Positions 1-11,884 of a stretch of DNA of 64,000 nucleotides are shown here, piece after piece; position 1 is the stretch's first letter, and every line of letters starts with the position of its first letter. The notes beneath the pieces were generated by a model that did no database searches, was not told the DNA's origin, and worked only from the letters and a program-made list of their open reading frames with translations. The translations under genes were made by a program, and so were the position numbers. The stretch is from Onchocerca volvulus (Eukaryota > Nematoda > Chromadorea > Rhabditida > Onchocercidae): assembly GCA_000499405.2 (NCBI GenBank), contig HG738140.1, positions 3,463,631 to 3,527,630 of the forward strand, written 5' to 3'.

Positions 1-2258
1 ACTATTGATAAATTAATAAGGGAAATGGAATAAATTAGTTTTATCTAGTATTTTTATCATCTAATATGATACTATTAAGCCGAGATACAATCCAATCTGA
101 TTTGGATTTATCATTGATCCATTGGCGAATCAACATTTTGGATCTATCAAATGGAATAAATTGATCAAATTTACTTTGTGCTGCCACAATTTATTATAAT
201 TTTTTCTTTTTTTTTTTTTTCAGAAAAATCATAAAGCTGATTTTAGTTGAATTCTAATTAGTTTTAGAATTCTTATTAAGAAAAAAACCATCATCGAACA
301 AGGTCAAGTACTTGTTTTGTTAATGAAATATACGAAAAGGTTACGAGAAAAGTTACGCTCTATAGCTGCTAGATATTGAACAATAGTGATCAAAAGGTCA
401 CGACCCCTCTCGTTTTGTTTGTCAAAACCACATTTACCCTCATCCAAATAATAATTTACCCATTGATAAACATTCGTATAAAGCAAATGATTTGAGAAAT
501 AATGCATTTGAGAGTAATATTCAGAATTTTTTGGGTATTTTTCATTTGAAAGATTTTTTCGAAATTTTTCGAAAAATCGATATTTCGTATCGAAATATTA
601 TTTTGCCAGCTAAGAATTCAACGGAGTAATTAGCAATTATTTGCTCTAATTTGCACTTATGGTTGACAGAAAATTAGTACTATTATTATCGGATTTTATC
701 CAAAATCAATTTCCTTTTCGGTGACATATTCGCGAACGTTTGGTTAAATTTCGAAAAGTAAAAAAGTGATTATTTTTGAAAAAAGTGATTTTTTTGTTGT
801 ACAACTGATTTGATAATTAATCTAGCAAAATTATCTATTTCTTATCTTATCACAGCTTTTCATTTCATTGCAATCATATTCTAATTTGTATTACTTCAAA
901 AGAATTTCTACTCAAAAATCTTCCGAAATTTTTTCTGTCTTTTCAAATTGATTTCCATTTGTAATAAAGTTCGATATTACATATATTATGATGAATGATG
1001 ATGGGATGTATCGCAAGAAAATTATAATTTCTGATATATTGCGATTAATATAAACCAAACACAAATTTAAAAAAAAAAAGTTTATGAATACATCAAAATT
1101 ACAAACATTTACATTTAATCAAAGATAAAAAAGACAACATTTGATCTCAAATTTTTTTTAATTTTACAATTTAAAAAAAGGAAAAAAAAAACGTTAAAAG
1201 CTATATGAAAATCTCTAGATGCAGAGATCACAATATAAATCGAAGCACTCAAAAAATATATGCATCAATCAACATTATATACGAAAAGATATTGAGAAAT
1301 TTAAAAATAAAAATAAAAAGATAAAAAAGAAAGCATAATAGGAAAAAAGGCCCTTTCTATCTATTTTTCTTATATCCAATTTGAAATTATTTAACATTTT
1401 AATTCAATCAATATCAATAATAAATGTATGATTTATTATTTTTTGATGTAATCTATTAATTGATAAAAGATTTTATGCAAAATTCGAATTATTTTTGCTA
1501 CGTCTAAATATAATTTTATGTTTTTAATAAAAAATCGATATTTCCCTTACTTATTGCGATGTAAAGTGAGGTTTTGCTTTTAAACTATGCCTTTTTTTTT
1601 TTTTTTTTCATTGCAAGATAATAAAAGATGTTGATGAAATTTATATGTTTGATCATTATCCCTGTGAAATTCTAACACGAAAGTTTATTTTTTTTTTATT
1701 TTTTTATTTTATTTTTTTTTTAATCTCTTTTTCATTTTATTAATGTAAAACTTTCAAAAGAAGTGAATATTTTGTGAAAAATTCATTTTTTTTTTTTTTT
1801 GAAGTTAATTTCTCTTCCGTTAATCTATTATTTAACTGATACAAAAAGAAAAAGAAAAGTAATTCCGTTAATAAAAATGGAAAAAGAAGAAAAAATTAAA
1901 AAAGTTGAACACTGATTATTTCAATTAAAGCATTAAAACGAATAATTTTTTTTTTTTTTTTAAAGATAGATATATCCAAGTTCAATTTACAACGAAATAA
2001 TCAAATTATTAGCAGATATAATATGAACAAATGAATTTATGATGAGAAAAGAAAGGGAACGAGAAAATATACAAGCATTTTGAAGGATAAAAAGGATGGG
2101 GAAAGATGATGATACAAATTTCGAATTTTCTTAAAATGAATTTAATTTCTTTTTTTTTTCTTTTTTTTTTTTAAATGAAGTGAAAAAGTAGTAGTAGTGG
2201 TATTTGCAGTAGTAGAAAGATTCCTTCTATCACTTTCAATTTTCAATTTCTGATTAAT
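1..2258. other. AT-rich spacer, no clear gene
   Basis: Mostly A/T-rich sequence with poly-T and poly-A runs. Two items stand out. One is a palindrome at 249-272 (GAATTCTAA arms around a 6-base loop). The other is a 67-codon minus-strand ORF at 304-507, listed separately. The part nearest 2258 would contain the 3' UTR of the small basic-protein gene; I see no convincing AATAAA there on the minus strand. Confidence 0.6.
304..507 (-). CDS. weak candidate ORF or exon, unknown product
   Basis: A 67-codon ORF from ATG to TGA on the minus strand. It is less AT-rich than its surroundings and not low-complexity: it reads YTNVYQWVNYYLDEGKCGF near the start and ERGRDLLITIVQYL in the middle, with charged and hydrophobic residues mixed as in a globular protein. 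The frame stays open upstream of the ATG. I see no TTTCAG acceptor close to it and no second exon. I do not recognise the family. It may be a real small gene, one exon of a gene reaching off the left edge, a relic, or chance. Confidence 0.25.
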   Translation of the reverse strand: MHYFSNHLLYTNVYQWVNYYLDEGKCGFDKQNERGRDLLITIVQYLAAIERNFSRNLFVYFINKTST

Positions 2259-2525
2259 TCATTTCTTCATTTGCTTCTTAGTTTTCTTGGCACCACTTTT
2301 TTTACCACTCTTCTTTCGCTTAGTTGCAGTCTTTTTTCTTGCACCACCGGACTGTAACATTCAATTCATTCACAAATTAAATATAAATGAATAAATTTAA
2401 ATTAGAAAAATGTATAATTAATATAAATTATAGGAAATGATAAAACTAACTGCTTTAGCTTTACGTACTCGTGGTTTTTTTGGTGATGAAGTTTTCATAC
2501 TCCCTGCAGCTCGTTTCAATGCCAT
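2259..2525 (-). CDS. small lysine-rich basic protein (chromatin-like)
   Basis: Two exons, 2451-2525 and 2259-2351, joined across a 99-nt phase-0 intron (donor GTTAGT, acceptor TTACAG), encode 55 residues ending in TGA. The start is the ATG at 2525, just after an A-rich leader. About 24 of 55 residues are Lys or Arg, with no acidic and no aromatic residues. It begins MALKRAAGSMKTSSPKKP and continues with KRKKSGKKSGAKKTKK. This composition matches histone H1 tails, protamine-like sperm nuclear basic proteins and other nuclear DNA-binding peptides, and the basic clusters would act as nuclear localisation signals. I infer a DNA- or RNA-binding nuclear role and suspect sperm chromatin; no domain proves it. 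The clean in-frame intron and unbiased codons argue against chance. Confidence 0.72.
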
Positions 2526-2550
2526 TTTTCGTTTTCTTTTGCAAGCGTAA

Positions 2551-2559
2551 TTTTATATA
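2551..2559 (-). promoter_or_regulatory. TATA-like box before the basic-protein gene
   Basis: TATATAAAA on the minus strand, about 26 nt upstream of the ATG of the lysine-rich protein. If used, transcription would start almost at the ATG and leave a very short leader, as in some strongly expressed tissue-specific genes. In DNA this AT-rich such strings also occur by chance. Confidence 0.3.
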
Positions 2560-2959
2560 TTTCTAAAAATAAATTGATTAGACCTTTGTTTTTCTACTTT
2601 TTTTTTCCAAGAAATATTGATTTTAATACATGGAACGTAAAGAAACACACGTATATTATCGTATAATTTCACATAAAATATACAAAATTTATATGTAATT
2701 AAAATAATATACCTTAATATTAATAAACATTTTAAAAATGTAAATTACAAATCTTCAAATTTTCCTTTTATTTCCTCTCTTTTACCAATTATGAATACAT
2801 GCTCAAATAACTCTATATTTAATATTAATTTGAATAGAAAATTTCATTCATTAAGAAAAAAATAATTCGTTTATTTCATTTGATATTTTAAAATTAAATT
2901 CGATATTCGATATATCATTAAAGGAAATATATCATTAATTATATCATCAATTAGAAGAA

Positions 2960-4188
2960 ATAATCATTATTATAAATAACAGTATTGTACAATCACTGAT
3001 ATTATATTATTATAACTATTGATTTCGTAATATTTGATAAGAATAATGATAATAATGATGATTAATTGATGATGATAATGATGATGATTAACTTGCATTA
3101 GAAAATACTTCTCGGATAGAGATAAATGGGGACAAGTGGAAATATCGATAATAGAAATTGAAACCGATGATGACGGTGGTAATGATAATAATAAAAATAC
3201 TAATAATGGTAAAAATAATGATTTAACTAGAAGGCGGGAAAGAGGAGGGAAGAATAAGAACTGAATAGACACATATACATTTACCAAAAGAATATGAGAG
3301 AATATAAAAGGAGCGAAGGAGAGGGATACAAAGAGAAGTGAGTTTACTTTTCAAATTTAGACAAAAAGATGAGAAGAAAATGAAAGAGAGGAAAAGAGAA
3401 AGAAATTGTATGCAAAGAAAAGAGGTAGGGAGAGAAGTGTAAGGGAGAGAGAGAGAGAGAGGAGGAAATTTTATGCACTCGCTCGTTTAGACAAATGAGG
3501 AAACAAATAAGCTAGCGAATAAGCGAACGAGCGAGCGAATGGGCAATCTTCCAAAATCAAATCATTCAATTACGATGTCGATGATGATGATGATGATGAT
3601 GCCGATTACGATGGCGATGTTGATGATGACAATAACAACATTAACAACGATGATGATGCTATTGCTGCTGCTAAAACTTCTAACTTACAGCCACAATCAT
3701 AACAACCAACCAACTACTACACTCTGGCTGCTACAACTACAATTCATAAAACTGCTAACTACTATTACAACTACTCTACTACTGCTACCTACTACTACTG
3801 CTGACAACTATAATACTTGAAAATGCTACTACTCGTTGCAAGGCGCTTTTATACCTTTTTTCAAGTTTCCACCCTCCCAGCACTTTTGAAAATTTACATA
3901 ATACATCATATATTTGTGGGGCGGAGTATGTACGTGTGTGTGGCGAAAATATTTTGAAACGAGCGAGTAGTGCTGCTATAGCTCTCTCCTCAAATATTAT
4001 CGATTGATTTCACATGACGACACACTTCGAAATGATCCATCGATAACAAATTTTCCAAAATGTATACATACACATCTAATCTATATATCTATACATCACA
4101 TACATAAAAACATATACACGAAGACAGACACATACACACATACACAGACATACATACATACACGAAATATTGATATAAACATAACATG

Positions 4189-4222
<34 letters not shown>

Positions 4223-4240
4223 GTACGAAAATGAGTAAAT
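2960..4240. repeat. cluster of simple-sequence repeats
   Basis: A run of microsatellites: (GAT)n around 3053-3085, purine-rich GA tracts 3290-3470 with (GA)n near 3441-3462, (GAT)n at 3572-3602, (ACT)n-type triplets 3700-3800, and (ACAT)n then (CA)n at 4100-4222. ORFs here (for example 2970-3287 minus, 3539-3820 plus, 4004-4234 plus) are translations of these repeats and are not called as genes. Confidence 0.8.
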
Positions 4241-4440
4241 AACAAATGAGCGAGCATAGATCGATGTGAATTAACCTCAAAAATTCTGTGCCTAACGAAA
4301 TAAATAGTAGTAAAAGCAAAATGTGATAAAATTAAAGTTTAAAGTATGGAATAAAATTAAGAATTTTGATTTAAAATGATCGAAATGATCAATAATTGGA
4401 TCGATCGGATCAATGAATGATTAATTGATTAGAGAAATGA

Positions 4441-4493
<53 letters not shown>
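4441..4493. repeat. (AG)n microsatellite
   Basis: An almost uninterrupted run of AG dinucleotides about 50 bases long, preceded by AGAGAAATGAAAGAGAAAG. It is likely length-polymorphic. Confidence 0.9.
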
Positions 4494-4495
<2 letters not shown>

Positions 4496-4844
4496 GAATT
4501 AAAAATAGCCAGCAGCAATTTTATGCAAGAATAGTGAATGATAAAGAAAGGAATAATTTAATTTACCGTATTATTAAATATTATTCTATTCTATTCTTTT
4601 TTTACTCTTTCATTTATTTATTCTATTCTATTTTTCATATTCTCTTCTTTAATTTTTTAATTCATTTCATTCCTTGGCTCATTCATTCATCCATTCATTC
4701 ATTCATTCGATGGAAAGATGAAATTATAGTGACAATGAATATAATTTATTATTAAGTATAAAATTATCAAGTATTATTATTATTAAGTAGAATTATTCCT
4801 TTCTTTAATGTTTGGATAGAAAAAGAATGATGAAAGAATGAAGA

Positions 4845-5245
4845 ATCGATATTTCTGGGGCTCGAGAATGGATCTTTGTTAATGACCGAGAATTGATCGG
4901 AAATTAACGAATGATCCGGAATCAACCTTTAAAATATCGATATTTCTAAGTTTTTATCGATCAGGAATTAATCTTTATTAGTCTTTCAAGGATTAAGCAT
5001 CGATATTTCTGCCAATGGAATAAACTAAAACGTTAATTACAATGCAAAACTCGAGAATTTTGATATCAAATGGCCAAAATGATCAATGATCAGTCGAGAA
5101 TCAATCTTTGCTGATCATTCAAAAATAAAATATCGATATTTCTAGCAAATCGAATCCAATCTTTGTTAGTTTCTATTGATGCAGAATTAAGCTGGATTAA
5201 TCTTTGTTAGTCTTTCAAGGATAAAATATCGATATTTGTAGCATT
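4845..5245. repeat. degenerate repeats with ATCGATATTTCT core
   Basis: The core ATCGATATTTCT (last copy ATCGATATTTGT) occurs near 4845, 4936, 4999, 5132 and 5227. It is followed by related text such as gagaatcaatctttgttagt and tctttcaagga. Spacings are irregular (63-133 bp), so this is an old, rearranged tandem array with no coding frame. The flanks 4240-4840 and 5250-7690 hold only AT-rich spacer, apart from (AAT)n at 5326-5425. Confidence 0.6.
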
Positions 5246-5325
5246 TGGGAATTAATTCTTGTTAATTCCTCCTTTATGCTAATTTTATAATCATTTACTT
5301 TCTTAAAAAAGAATTCATTGACAGT

Positions 5326-5425
5326 TTAAATAATAATAATAATAATAATAATTAATTAATAATAAAAATAATAATAATATTGATAATAATAGTAATGATA
5401 ATAATAGTAATAATAAAATAAATAA
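5326..5425. repeat. (AAT)n-type microsatellite
   Basis: About 100 bases of AATAATAAT and close variants (AATGATAAT, AATAGTAAT). Confidence 0.85.
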
Positions 5426-7696
5426 TAATAATGAATCTTATCGACTTTTGTTATTTTGGCAATTGTTTTATAATATAAATCGACAATTTTATGAAAAATG
5501 AAATTCTTAATTTCACATTTTTTCATTTTTTTTCTTCCTTCATTTTTTGAATTTTTTTCTTAAAAAATTTTCTAAGAAAAATTTGAAATAAATAATTTCA
5601 TTATAATTTAATATTAATATGATTTGAACCAATTTATGAATTTTTTTCGCTAAATTTACATGGTATTTTAAGTTTTTAAATTTTATACCATAAATATTTA
5701 CTGAACGAAATTTATTAATAAATTTTTGACTTTATATGGATATATGATACCTAAGAGAATATGATTTTAATATATTTATGAATTTTTCGAAATAAAGTAA
5801 TACCTAAAATCAAATTTGAATTTTCTTCTTGAAACTTTATTAATATCAAAGTTTCTGTCAAGAAATTCTTAATGTTTGAGAATCTTATCTCTAATAAATG
5901 AAATTTTGCTGAAGTTTCTAAAGAGATTAGAAAATACTGAAAAATAATAACTTTCAAAAACTTCAAGTATAATTCCTCTCTTTCTCTTTTCCTAATTTAA
6001 TTTCTAATTTAGCACCGATTTTTGTTCAAAATCATTAATAATGAATTTATCCATTTTGAACCATTTATGATATTTGATTAATCGATATTTTTTAAAAATG
6101 TTATAATCATTTGATCGAAAAATATTGGATAGAAATATAAATTAATTTTCGGAGAAACAAAGAGTAAAAATGTTAACTTGTAGGGTTTCAAATATTTTGA
6201 TAATACGAAATGATTTTGTCTATTTGATTTTATTCATCGTCTAGCCCCAAATTTCGATTTCAATTCTAATTTCCAATTTTTAAAATTTTTTTTTTTTAAA
6301 CTTTTTCTTCGAATTCAGTAACAGAGTAATATCATATTCCAATACCAATTCGTTATCTATCACGTATCACCTTAGGTATTATCAATAATATTTGATCACT
6401 TACAAATTTCTGAATTATCACTCATCATTCCGGAAGATAATCATTTACATTGTTAATTAGCGAAAATTATGATCAAAGCATAAATACCTTTTTTTTTTAA
6501 TATATTTTAAATCTGCAAATAATTGTGCTAGACATATATTTTAGATGAATAATGTATAAAAAAAGTTGAAAATAGACTTTCAAAAAAAAAATTTTTTTTA
6601 ATTTAAGAAAAATTTAAATAAAAAAAAAATTATTTAAAAAGAGTAAAATGGGATGTTTGATCTTTTGCTTTTTTTCGGGAATTGCATAAAATTCGATGAA
6701 ATTGCAGGATTTGTTGGGAAATCCAGAAAACCGGACATGAAAAAATCAAATATTCGCTTTTTTTTCCTTCCGGGAATTAACTTTCATGTTTATCACTGTT
6801 CTTGAGCTAATATACTTGTCTTCGATTCTCGCCTAGTAAGAATCTGACCAAACATGAATCTGATCAATCAACAATCAAATCTGATCAATCCGATCAAATA
6901 TTTCGGAAGATTCTAATACCCATTTTCATCATCCTCACCAATGATACCTTTTTCATACTATGATGATAATCTCATTTTCGTACCTTTGATACCGTACCCT
7001 GAAAAAGTAGAACCGATATGGTACCAAAAGTTTTATGCGTAATTGGTAAATCAATCACTGAAGATTATATGGTGCAAAATTGCTGAGATTCAGACAATTG
7101 ATAGATTTTAAAGTTTAATATTTGCCTATTAAACATGTTCATAAGTCAGGAAATCATATCCAGAATTAGATTACCGCAAAACTTATTTAGTAATTTATCG
7201 AACAAAGAGGTTATTGATTAAAAAGTTACTATTCGAAACTAATAATTCATTAGTGGTATTAATTAATTAAGCTGTTAAACTCTTCAACCTTAATTAAAAT
7301 ACCTAACAAATTTACAATTTTATCAATTTGATAAATGAGTACCGTAACTTTGCTCATTTTAGAGACACAAATGTTTGATTACAATCAACCTACAGTAATA
7401 TTATTATTATCAAGATTTTAATTTGCATCAAATGATTGGATATTCTTGATAATATCTAAATGATCAAACAGTCAGAGGAATAAAAAATTTTGTCAATTAT
7501 TTTATTTGTAATTAATAAATAATTAATAAATTTATATATTTCTCTCAAAATTTTTGCAAGACTTAAATTTTAACGAACGAAATTTTAAAAATTTAAAAGG
7601 ATGAAATGAAAATAAAAAAAAAAAAAACAAATAAATAACAAAGGAAAACTTCTTATTTAATTTAAATTATCGCTTCTTCGGATAATATATCTAAAT
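5426..7696. other. AT-rich spacer, nothing recognised
   Basis: No ORF with protein-like composition and no splice-site-bounded exon found on either strand. The ORF at 5751-5966 (minus) is made of AT-rich codons (Ile, Phe, Lys, Leu) as expected by chance. Confidence 0.55.
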
Positions 7697-8030
7697 TTCC
7701 GGATAATATATTCAAATATTATTCATGAGTTTTTCCGGTTTTTTATTTCAAATATTACTTTGTGCATGTATCTTTCCGGTTTTTGAATTATTTCAGTGCA
7801 AAACCTCATCCGGTTAGCACAACAAATACTTCCCGGCATCATTGAAGGCGTCTTGTAATTTTCCGGATAATATGTTTAAATATCATTTGGTGAATTTTTC
7901 CGGTTTTTTATTTCAAATTTTATTATCATATGTACGTTTTTTTCCGGTCTTGATTTATTTCAGCGCAAAATTTCATCCGGTTAGCATAAGAAATATTTTC
8001 CGGAATCACTGATGGAATCATTGTGTTCTT
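7697..8030. repeat. 164-bp diverged tandem duplication with TTCCGG motifs
   Basis: Two units, about 7697-7860 and 7861-8030. Both carry, in the same order, TTCCGGATAATAT, TTTTTCCGGTTTTTTATTTCAAAT, TTATTTCAGYGCAAAA, TTCATCCGGTTAGCA (TCATCCGG in unit 1) and a final CGG(C/A)ATCA. They differ at many positions, so the duplication is not recent. No open frame crosses it. Confidence 0.8.
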
Positions 8031-8269
8031 GATTAATTTCGAAAAATTTCAATACTAATTTAATTATTATTTATGTAATCCATTATCGATGTCCAACGAA
8101 GTACTGCAAAAAAAGAAAATTGCATTTTTCAAACTTAAAATTAGCCTAAATTTACCGGAATTCTCAAGGAAACACCATGAAAATTTCAAATTTCTACGAC
8201 AAAAGCTTAACCGGAAAAAGTAATTTCCGAATTATACGATCCGGTTAACCGGATAATATCGATCAGAAA

Positions 8270-8425
8270 ACGGATGCATCTAAGGCATCGGTTGATCGAT
8301 GAACGACTACGCCGGGACACCACCACAGCTACCACGCAACAACTAAATGACATGCAACAACATGTAAACCAAATGATCATTCGTACCTTTCGTTTCCCGC
8401 GATATCTCGGGAATTCTGAAACTTT
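8270..8425. other. short G+C-richer island, unexplained
   Basis: About 150 bases are clearly less AT-rich than the flanks: gaacgactacgccgggac, ccaccacagctaccacgc, and a near-palindrome CCCGCGATATCTCGGG at about 8397-8412. The only plus-strand ORF starts ATGAACGACTACGCC and stops after 15 codons. On the minus strand a TTTCAG-bounded exon of about 30 nt could be drawn, but nothing joins it. It could be an isolated exon, a repeat fragment or a regulatory element. Confidence 0.35.
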
Positions 8426-8854
8426 CTATCCTATCATATAGCCAGTAAAATGAGCTATCAAATGATATCTAATATGGTCTAACTTGATTGCCTTTATCAT
8501 GAGCTAGAATGATTTATTGAATGTAATCTGAAAAGTGCTGATAAATGTTAAAATTGAATTTAAATTTAATTTCCAATTTCAATTTATTTCAATTTAATTT
8601 AGCTGAAATTTGAAGATAAATATAAAATTTTTGAAACAATAATAATTAGAATGATGAAAATGCAATTTAAACTCATTTTCTTGCACATTACTTGCAATCC
8701 ACCATATAGTGTTACTTGCAAAATATGCAAATTTACGTGCATTTTTTAGCAATTTTTTATGCAAATTTTATGATTTGCAAAAAATCGATATTTTTCTTCA
8801 TTCCGGAATAGTCGAATTTCGACGAAACGCCAATTTGGAGGACGGTTTTTTGCA

Positions 8855-9570
8855 ATTTTCTTCTCATTTATTTGCTCTTATCGATTGGTAATTTTGTAAA
8901 ATTTCGAAAATTTTCATCATTATTTCATATTTTAACCTTAATTATATGTAAAATTACGCCTGCAAGATTATAAGATAACAGTTGTAATAGATATTAGTTG
9001 ACCTTTAACCCTTAGATTTAAGCATTTTTCTTCTCATTTACATAGATCGATTGGTGATTTTAGAAATTTTTCGGAAAATTTTCAATTATTTTATATTTTA
9101 ACTTAATTTTATAGTGAAATTACGTCGATAAAATTATAAGATATCATTTGTTTATAAGCATTGGATGATGACCTTTAACCCTTTGACTTAAATTCCAAAA
9201 AAATGATATTTATGCTTAAAAATAAAATTGTGACATCTGAAATATTTATAATCAAACTATTTTATGTTTAATCTGATTACATGTAAAATTACATCTACAA
9301 GATCATAAAATAACATTTGTGACAGATATGAATGACCTTTAACCCTTGGATTTAAATTCCGAAAAATGAAATGCTTCAAAACAAAATTTTGGCGTCTAAG
9401 ATTTTCTTGTTCAAATTATTTCATGTTTAATTTGATTATAAATGAAATTATGCCTATAAGATTATAATATTTATAATAGATATTAGATGACCTTTAACCC
9501 TTAGATTAAAATTCTGAAGAATAATATTTATGCTTAAATAAAATTGTGATATCTAAAATTTCCTTACTCA
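8855..9570. repeat. four-copy diverged tandem array, period 155-170 bp
   Basis: The anchor GACCTTTAACCC occurs at about 9000, 9170, 9334 and 9489. Each copy is preceded by a variant of AAAATTACGCCTGCAAGATTATAAGATA and followed by ttaaattccgaaaaatga-like text. Copies differ by point changes and small gaps. The ORF at 8709-8891 (plus) runs into the first unit and is not supported as a gene. Confidence 0.8.
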
Positions 9571-10325
9571 AAAATAATAAACCTCATGAGAAATTACTTT
9601 TAAATGGTACATTTAAAAATGGAGTTCTCGAGAATAAATTTCTTCAAGCAAACATATTTCGAGAATATTTGAAATTTTGCTAAAACTTAATTTCCAGTAA
9701 TTTCGCAGAAAATTTCTCCTTTGATTTCTTGTAAGTTAGAAACTTTTCCTTTTCAATTCCCATCTAATTAAGTTTGTGCAAGCTTTTAAAAAAGTACCAA
9801 TTAAATGCAATCGATAATTAAATTTAGCTTACTAATGAGAATAGAATAATTTCAAAACTAAAAAAGTCAATTCTTTTGTACTTAAAATATTTTAAGTAAC
9901 AATTCCGAAAAACTGAAATTAAAATTTTTCGCTCTAAAATTTGCAAAAACGATCAAATTAATTTCATATGATTAACAAGTTCTTCACGGTACTGATCAAT
10001 TTTACACCATCAAAAGGAACAATAAAATTTTGAATAAATTTTTTTGAAAAATAAAATTGGAAAAAAGTGAAATAAAATAAAATTTTGGGTAATTTTTCGA
10101 TAAAATTAAAAAAAAAAATGAAAAAAAAAGTAAAATTATTGGAATTTTTGAAATTCTTTTTAGCTGATATCTTTATATTTGTGGATCGTATCTTATTTTT
10201 ATTAACATAAAAGTAATATTTGAATTAATAATTTACATATATTGCTATGATTCTATATTAATCATATGTAAATATTTGTGCTAATCGATAATTTCTACCA
10301 TTCGAATTATCTTTTTCTGATAAAA

Positions 10326-10680
10326 TCAAAAATAAATGATAAAACTGATATCAATGCTGGCAATTTTATCACTCGTTTTATCATTTCAAATTATTAGAAA
10401 TATTGGTAATTTCATCATTTATTTTTATTTTCAAAATAATTGAGCTTTAAAATTGTAAAGAAAAGCGATTTTTTAGAAATTATACAATTATTTCATCAAA
10501 AATAAATGATAAAATTGTTATCAATATTGATACTTTTATCGTTTTATCATTTCAAATTAGTATAAATACTGGTAATTTTATCATTTATTTTTAATTTCGA
10601 AGTAATTGAACCTTCGAAATTCTAAAAAAGAATAAAAAATTTTTTAAATTTTCAAAATTATACAATTATTTCATTTTCCC
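10326..10680. repeat. 170-bp diverged tandem duplication
   Basis: Unit 1 starts with TCAAAAATAAATGATAAAA at 10326 and unit 2 with the same text at 10496. Both continue through GTTTTATCATTTCAAATTA, GGTAATTT(T/C)ATCATTTATTTTT and end near AATTATACAATTATTTCAT. It is non-coding. Confidence 0.75.
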
Positions 10681-11070
10681 AAATGTTAATTTTATATATT
10701 TTAATTACTTATAGAAATAATTAGAGTAAAAAGAAAAAAATACAAAATTAAATTTGTGATTATTTCAATTTCATATATTACATTTTATAAAATTAGTAAA
10801 TTTTACGGTGTTAATATTTGTCAGTTTTATAATTTGATTCAAATATTTTTTCAGAATAGTTTTGTTAATTTTCCTACTTTTTTGAATTTTTAATATTTGT
10901 CAATTTTATAAATTCCTTTAATTTAGTTCAATTTTATTATTTTTTCAAAATAATTTTATAATTTTTCCTGTCTTTTTTTTCTGCTCTTAATCATGAAATT
11001 TCCATTCAAAAAAATTTCCGGAATAATTGATTGATAGAAAAATTGATTTATTGGCAGGAAAAAAAGCGTG

Positions 11071-11085
11071 ATTTCAGGAATTCAG
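11071..11085 (+). promoter_or_regulatory. candidate spliced-leader acceptor
   Basis: ATTTCAG (11071-11077) and TTCAG (11081-11085) lie 37-52 nt before the ATG at 11123 and match the nematode 3' splice consensus TTTCAG, with no donor close upstream. Known biology: many nematode genes receive SL1 at such a site. Here it would give a short leader. An upstream non-coding exon joined by ordinary splicing is the alternative. Confidence 0.4.
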
Positions 11086-11122
11086 GAAAATAAATTCCGG
11101 AACGTTCTCAAACTGCGCCAAT

Positions 11123-11884
11123 ATGGATGAACGATTAGTAGATGAAAGTGAAATCGAGAATGAATTATTGCTTCTGGTCGAGATGAAACGAATTTTGACT
11201 GATAATTTCTACAAACTTTTACGAGAATCGATAAATTTTGAACTAAATTGGCAGATTATGGTATGTCGTTACCGTAAGATTCGTTTTTTTTTTTAACAGT
11301 ATCTTACTGATAGACTGTCATTGTTTATTATTGATTTATTATTTTAAAAAATATTTTCAAAAATTTCATAAATTATTTTAAAAAATGTTTTCAAAAATAT
11401 CTTTTCTCTTTTTACTTCTCAAAATATCCCAATTAATTTTATTTTTTATGATATTTTTGAAATTTTTTTGAAGTAATTTTGAAAAATGTAATTGAAAAAT
11501 TTGAAAATTTTATATATATACTGTTTTTTTTTTGCTTAAATGAAGAGATCCACTTCAATTTTATATTCAATTTATTTCAATTTGCATTTTTATTTTTATA
11601 AAACTGAAAGATTATTTTTAAAAAAGTAATAGATAAATTATATTTTTAGTACGAGAGAGAACAGTTACTTAAGTAATTAATTATTGTATATAAAATTATA
11701 AAATTCATTCTAATTACCAATTAGAAATTGAAAGTTGTGGAATCTATATAAATGAAAATAAATTTAAATAATTTTTCAATTTTTACCGCTTAATTCCCTT
11801 TTTTTTTTACAGCATAAAAAGTTTGAAAAGATGAAACGAAACCGAAAACGTATATCGCAAATGCTTGCTAGAATGGAAGAATAG
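11123..11884 (+). CDS. small helical/coiled-coil protein, unknown function
   Basis: Two exons, 11123-11260 and 11813-11884, are joined across a 552-nt phase-0 intron (donor GTATGT, acceptor TTTTACAG) and encode 69 residues ending in TAG. The start is the first ATG after the candidate trans-splice site. The frame is open further upstream but has no other ATG that I see. Exon 1 encodes an acidic amphipathic stretch (MDERLVDESEIENELLLLVE) then a mixed helix with one Trp; exon 2 is basic (KKFEKMKRNRKRISQMLARM). Leu, Ile and Met spacing suggests one or two alpha-helices, as in small subunits of multi-protein complexes. There is no signal peptide or membrane segment. I do not recognise the family. 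Clean splice sites in frame, with exon composition unlike the flanks, make it a credible gene. Confidence 0.7.

Noticed and set aside
3539..4319. ORFs rich in Met, Thr, His or Cys-Val
   Set aside because: They are translations of (ATG)n, (ACT)n, (ACAT)n and (CA)n repeats, open on both strands.
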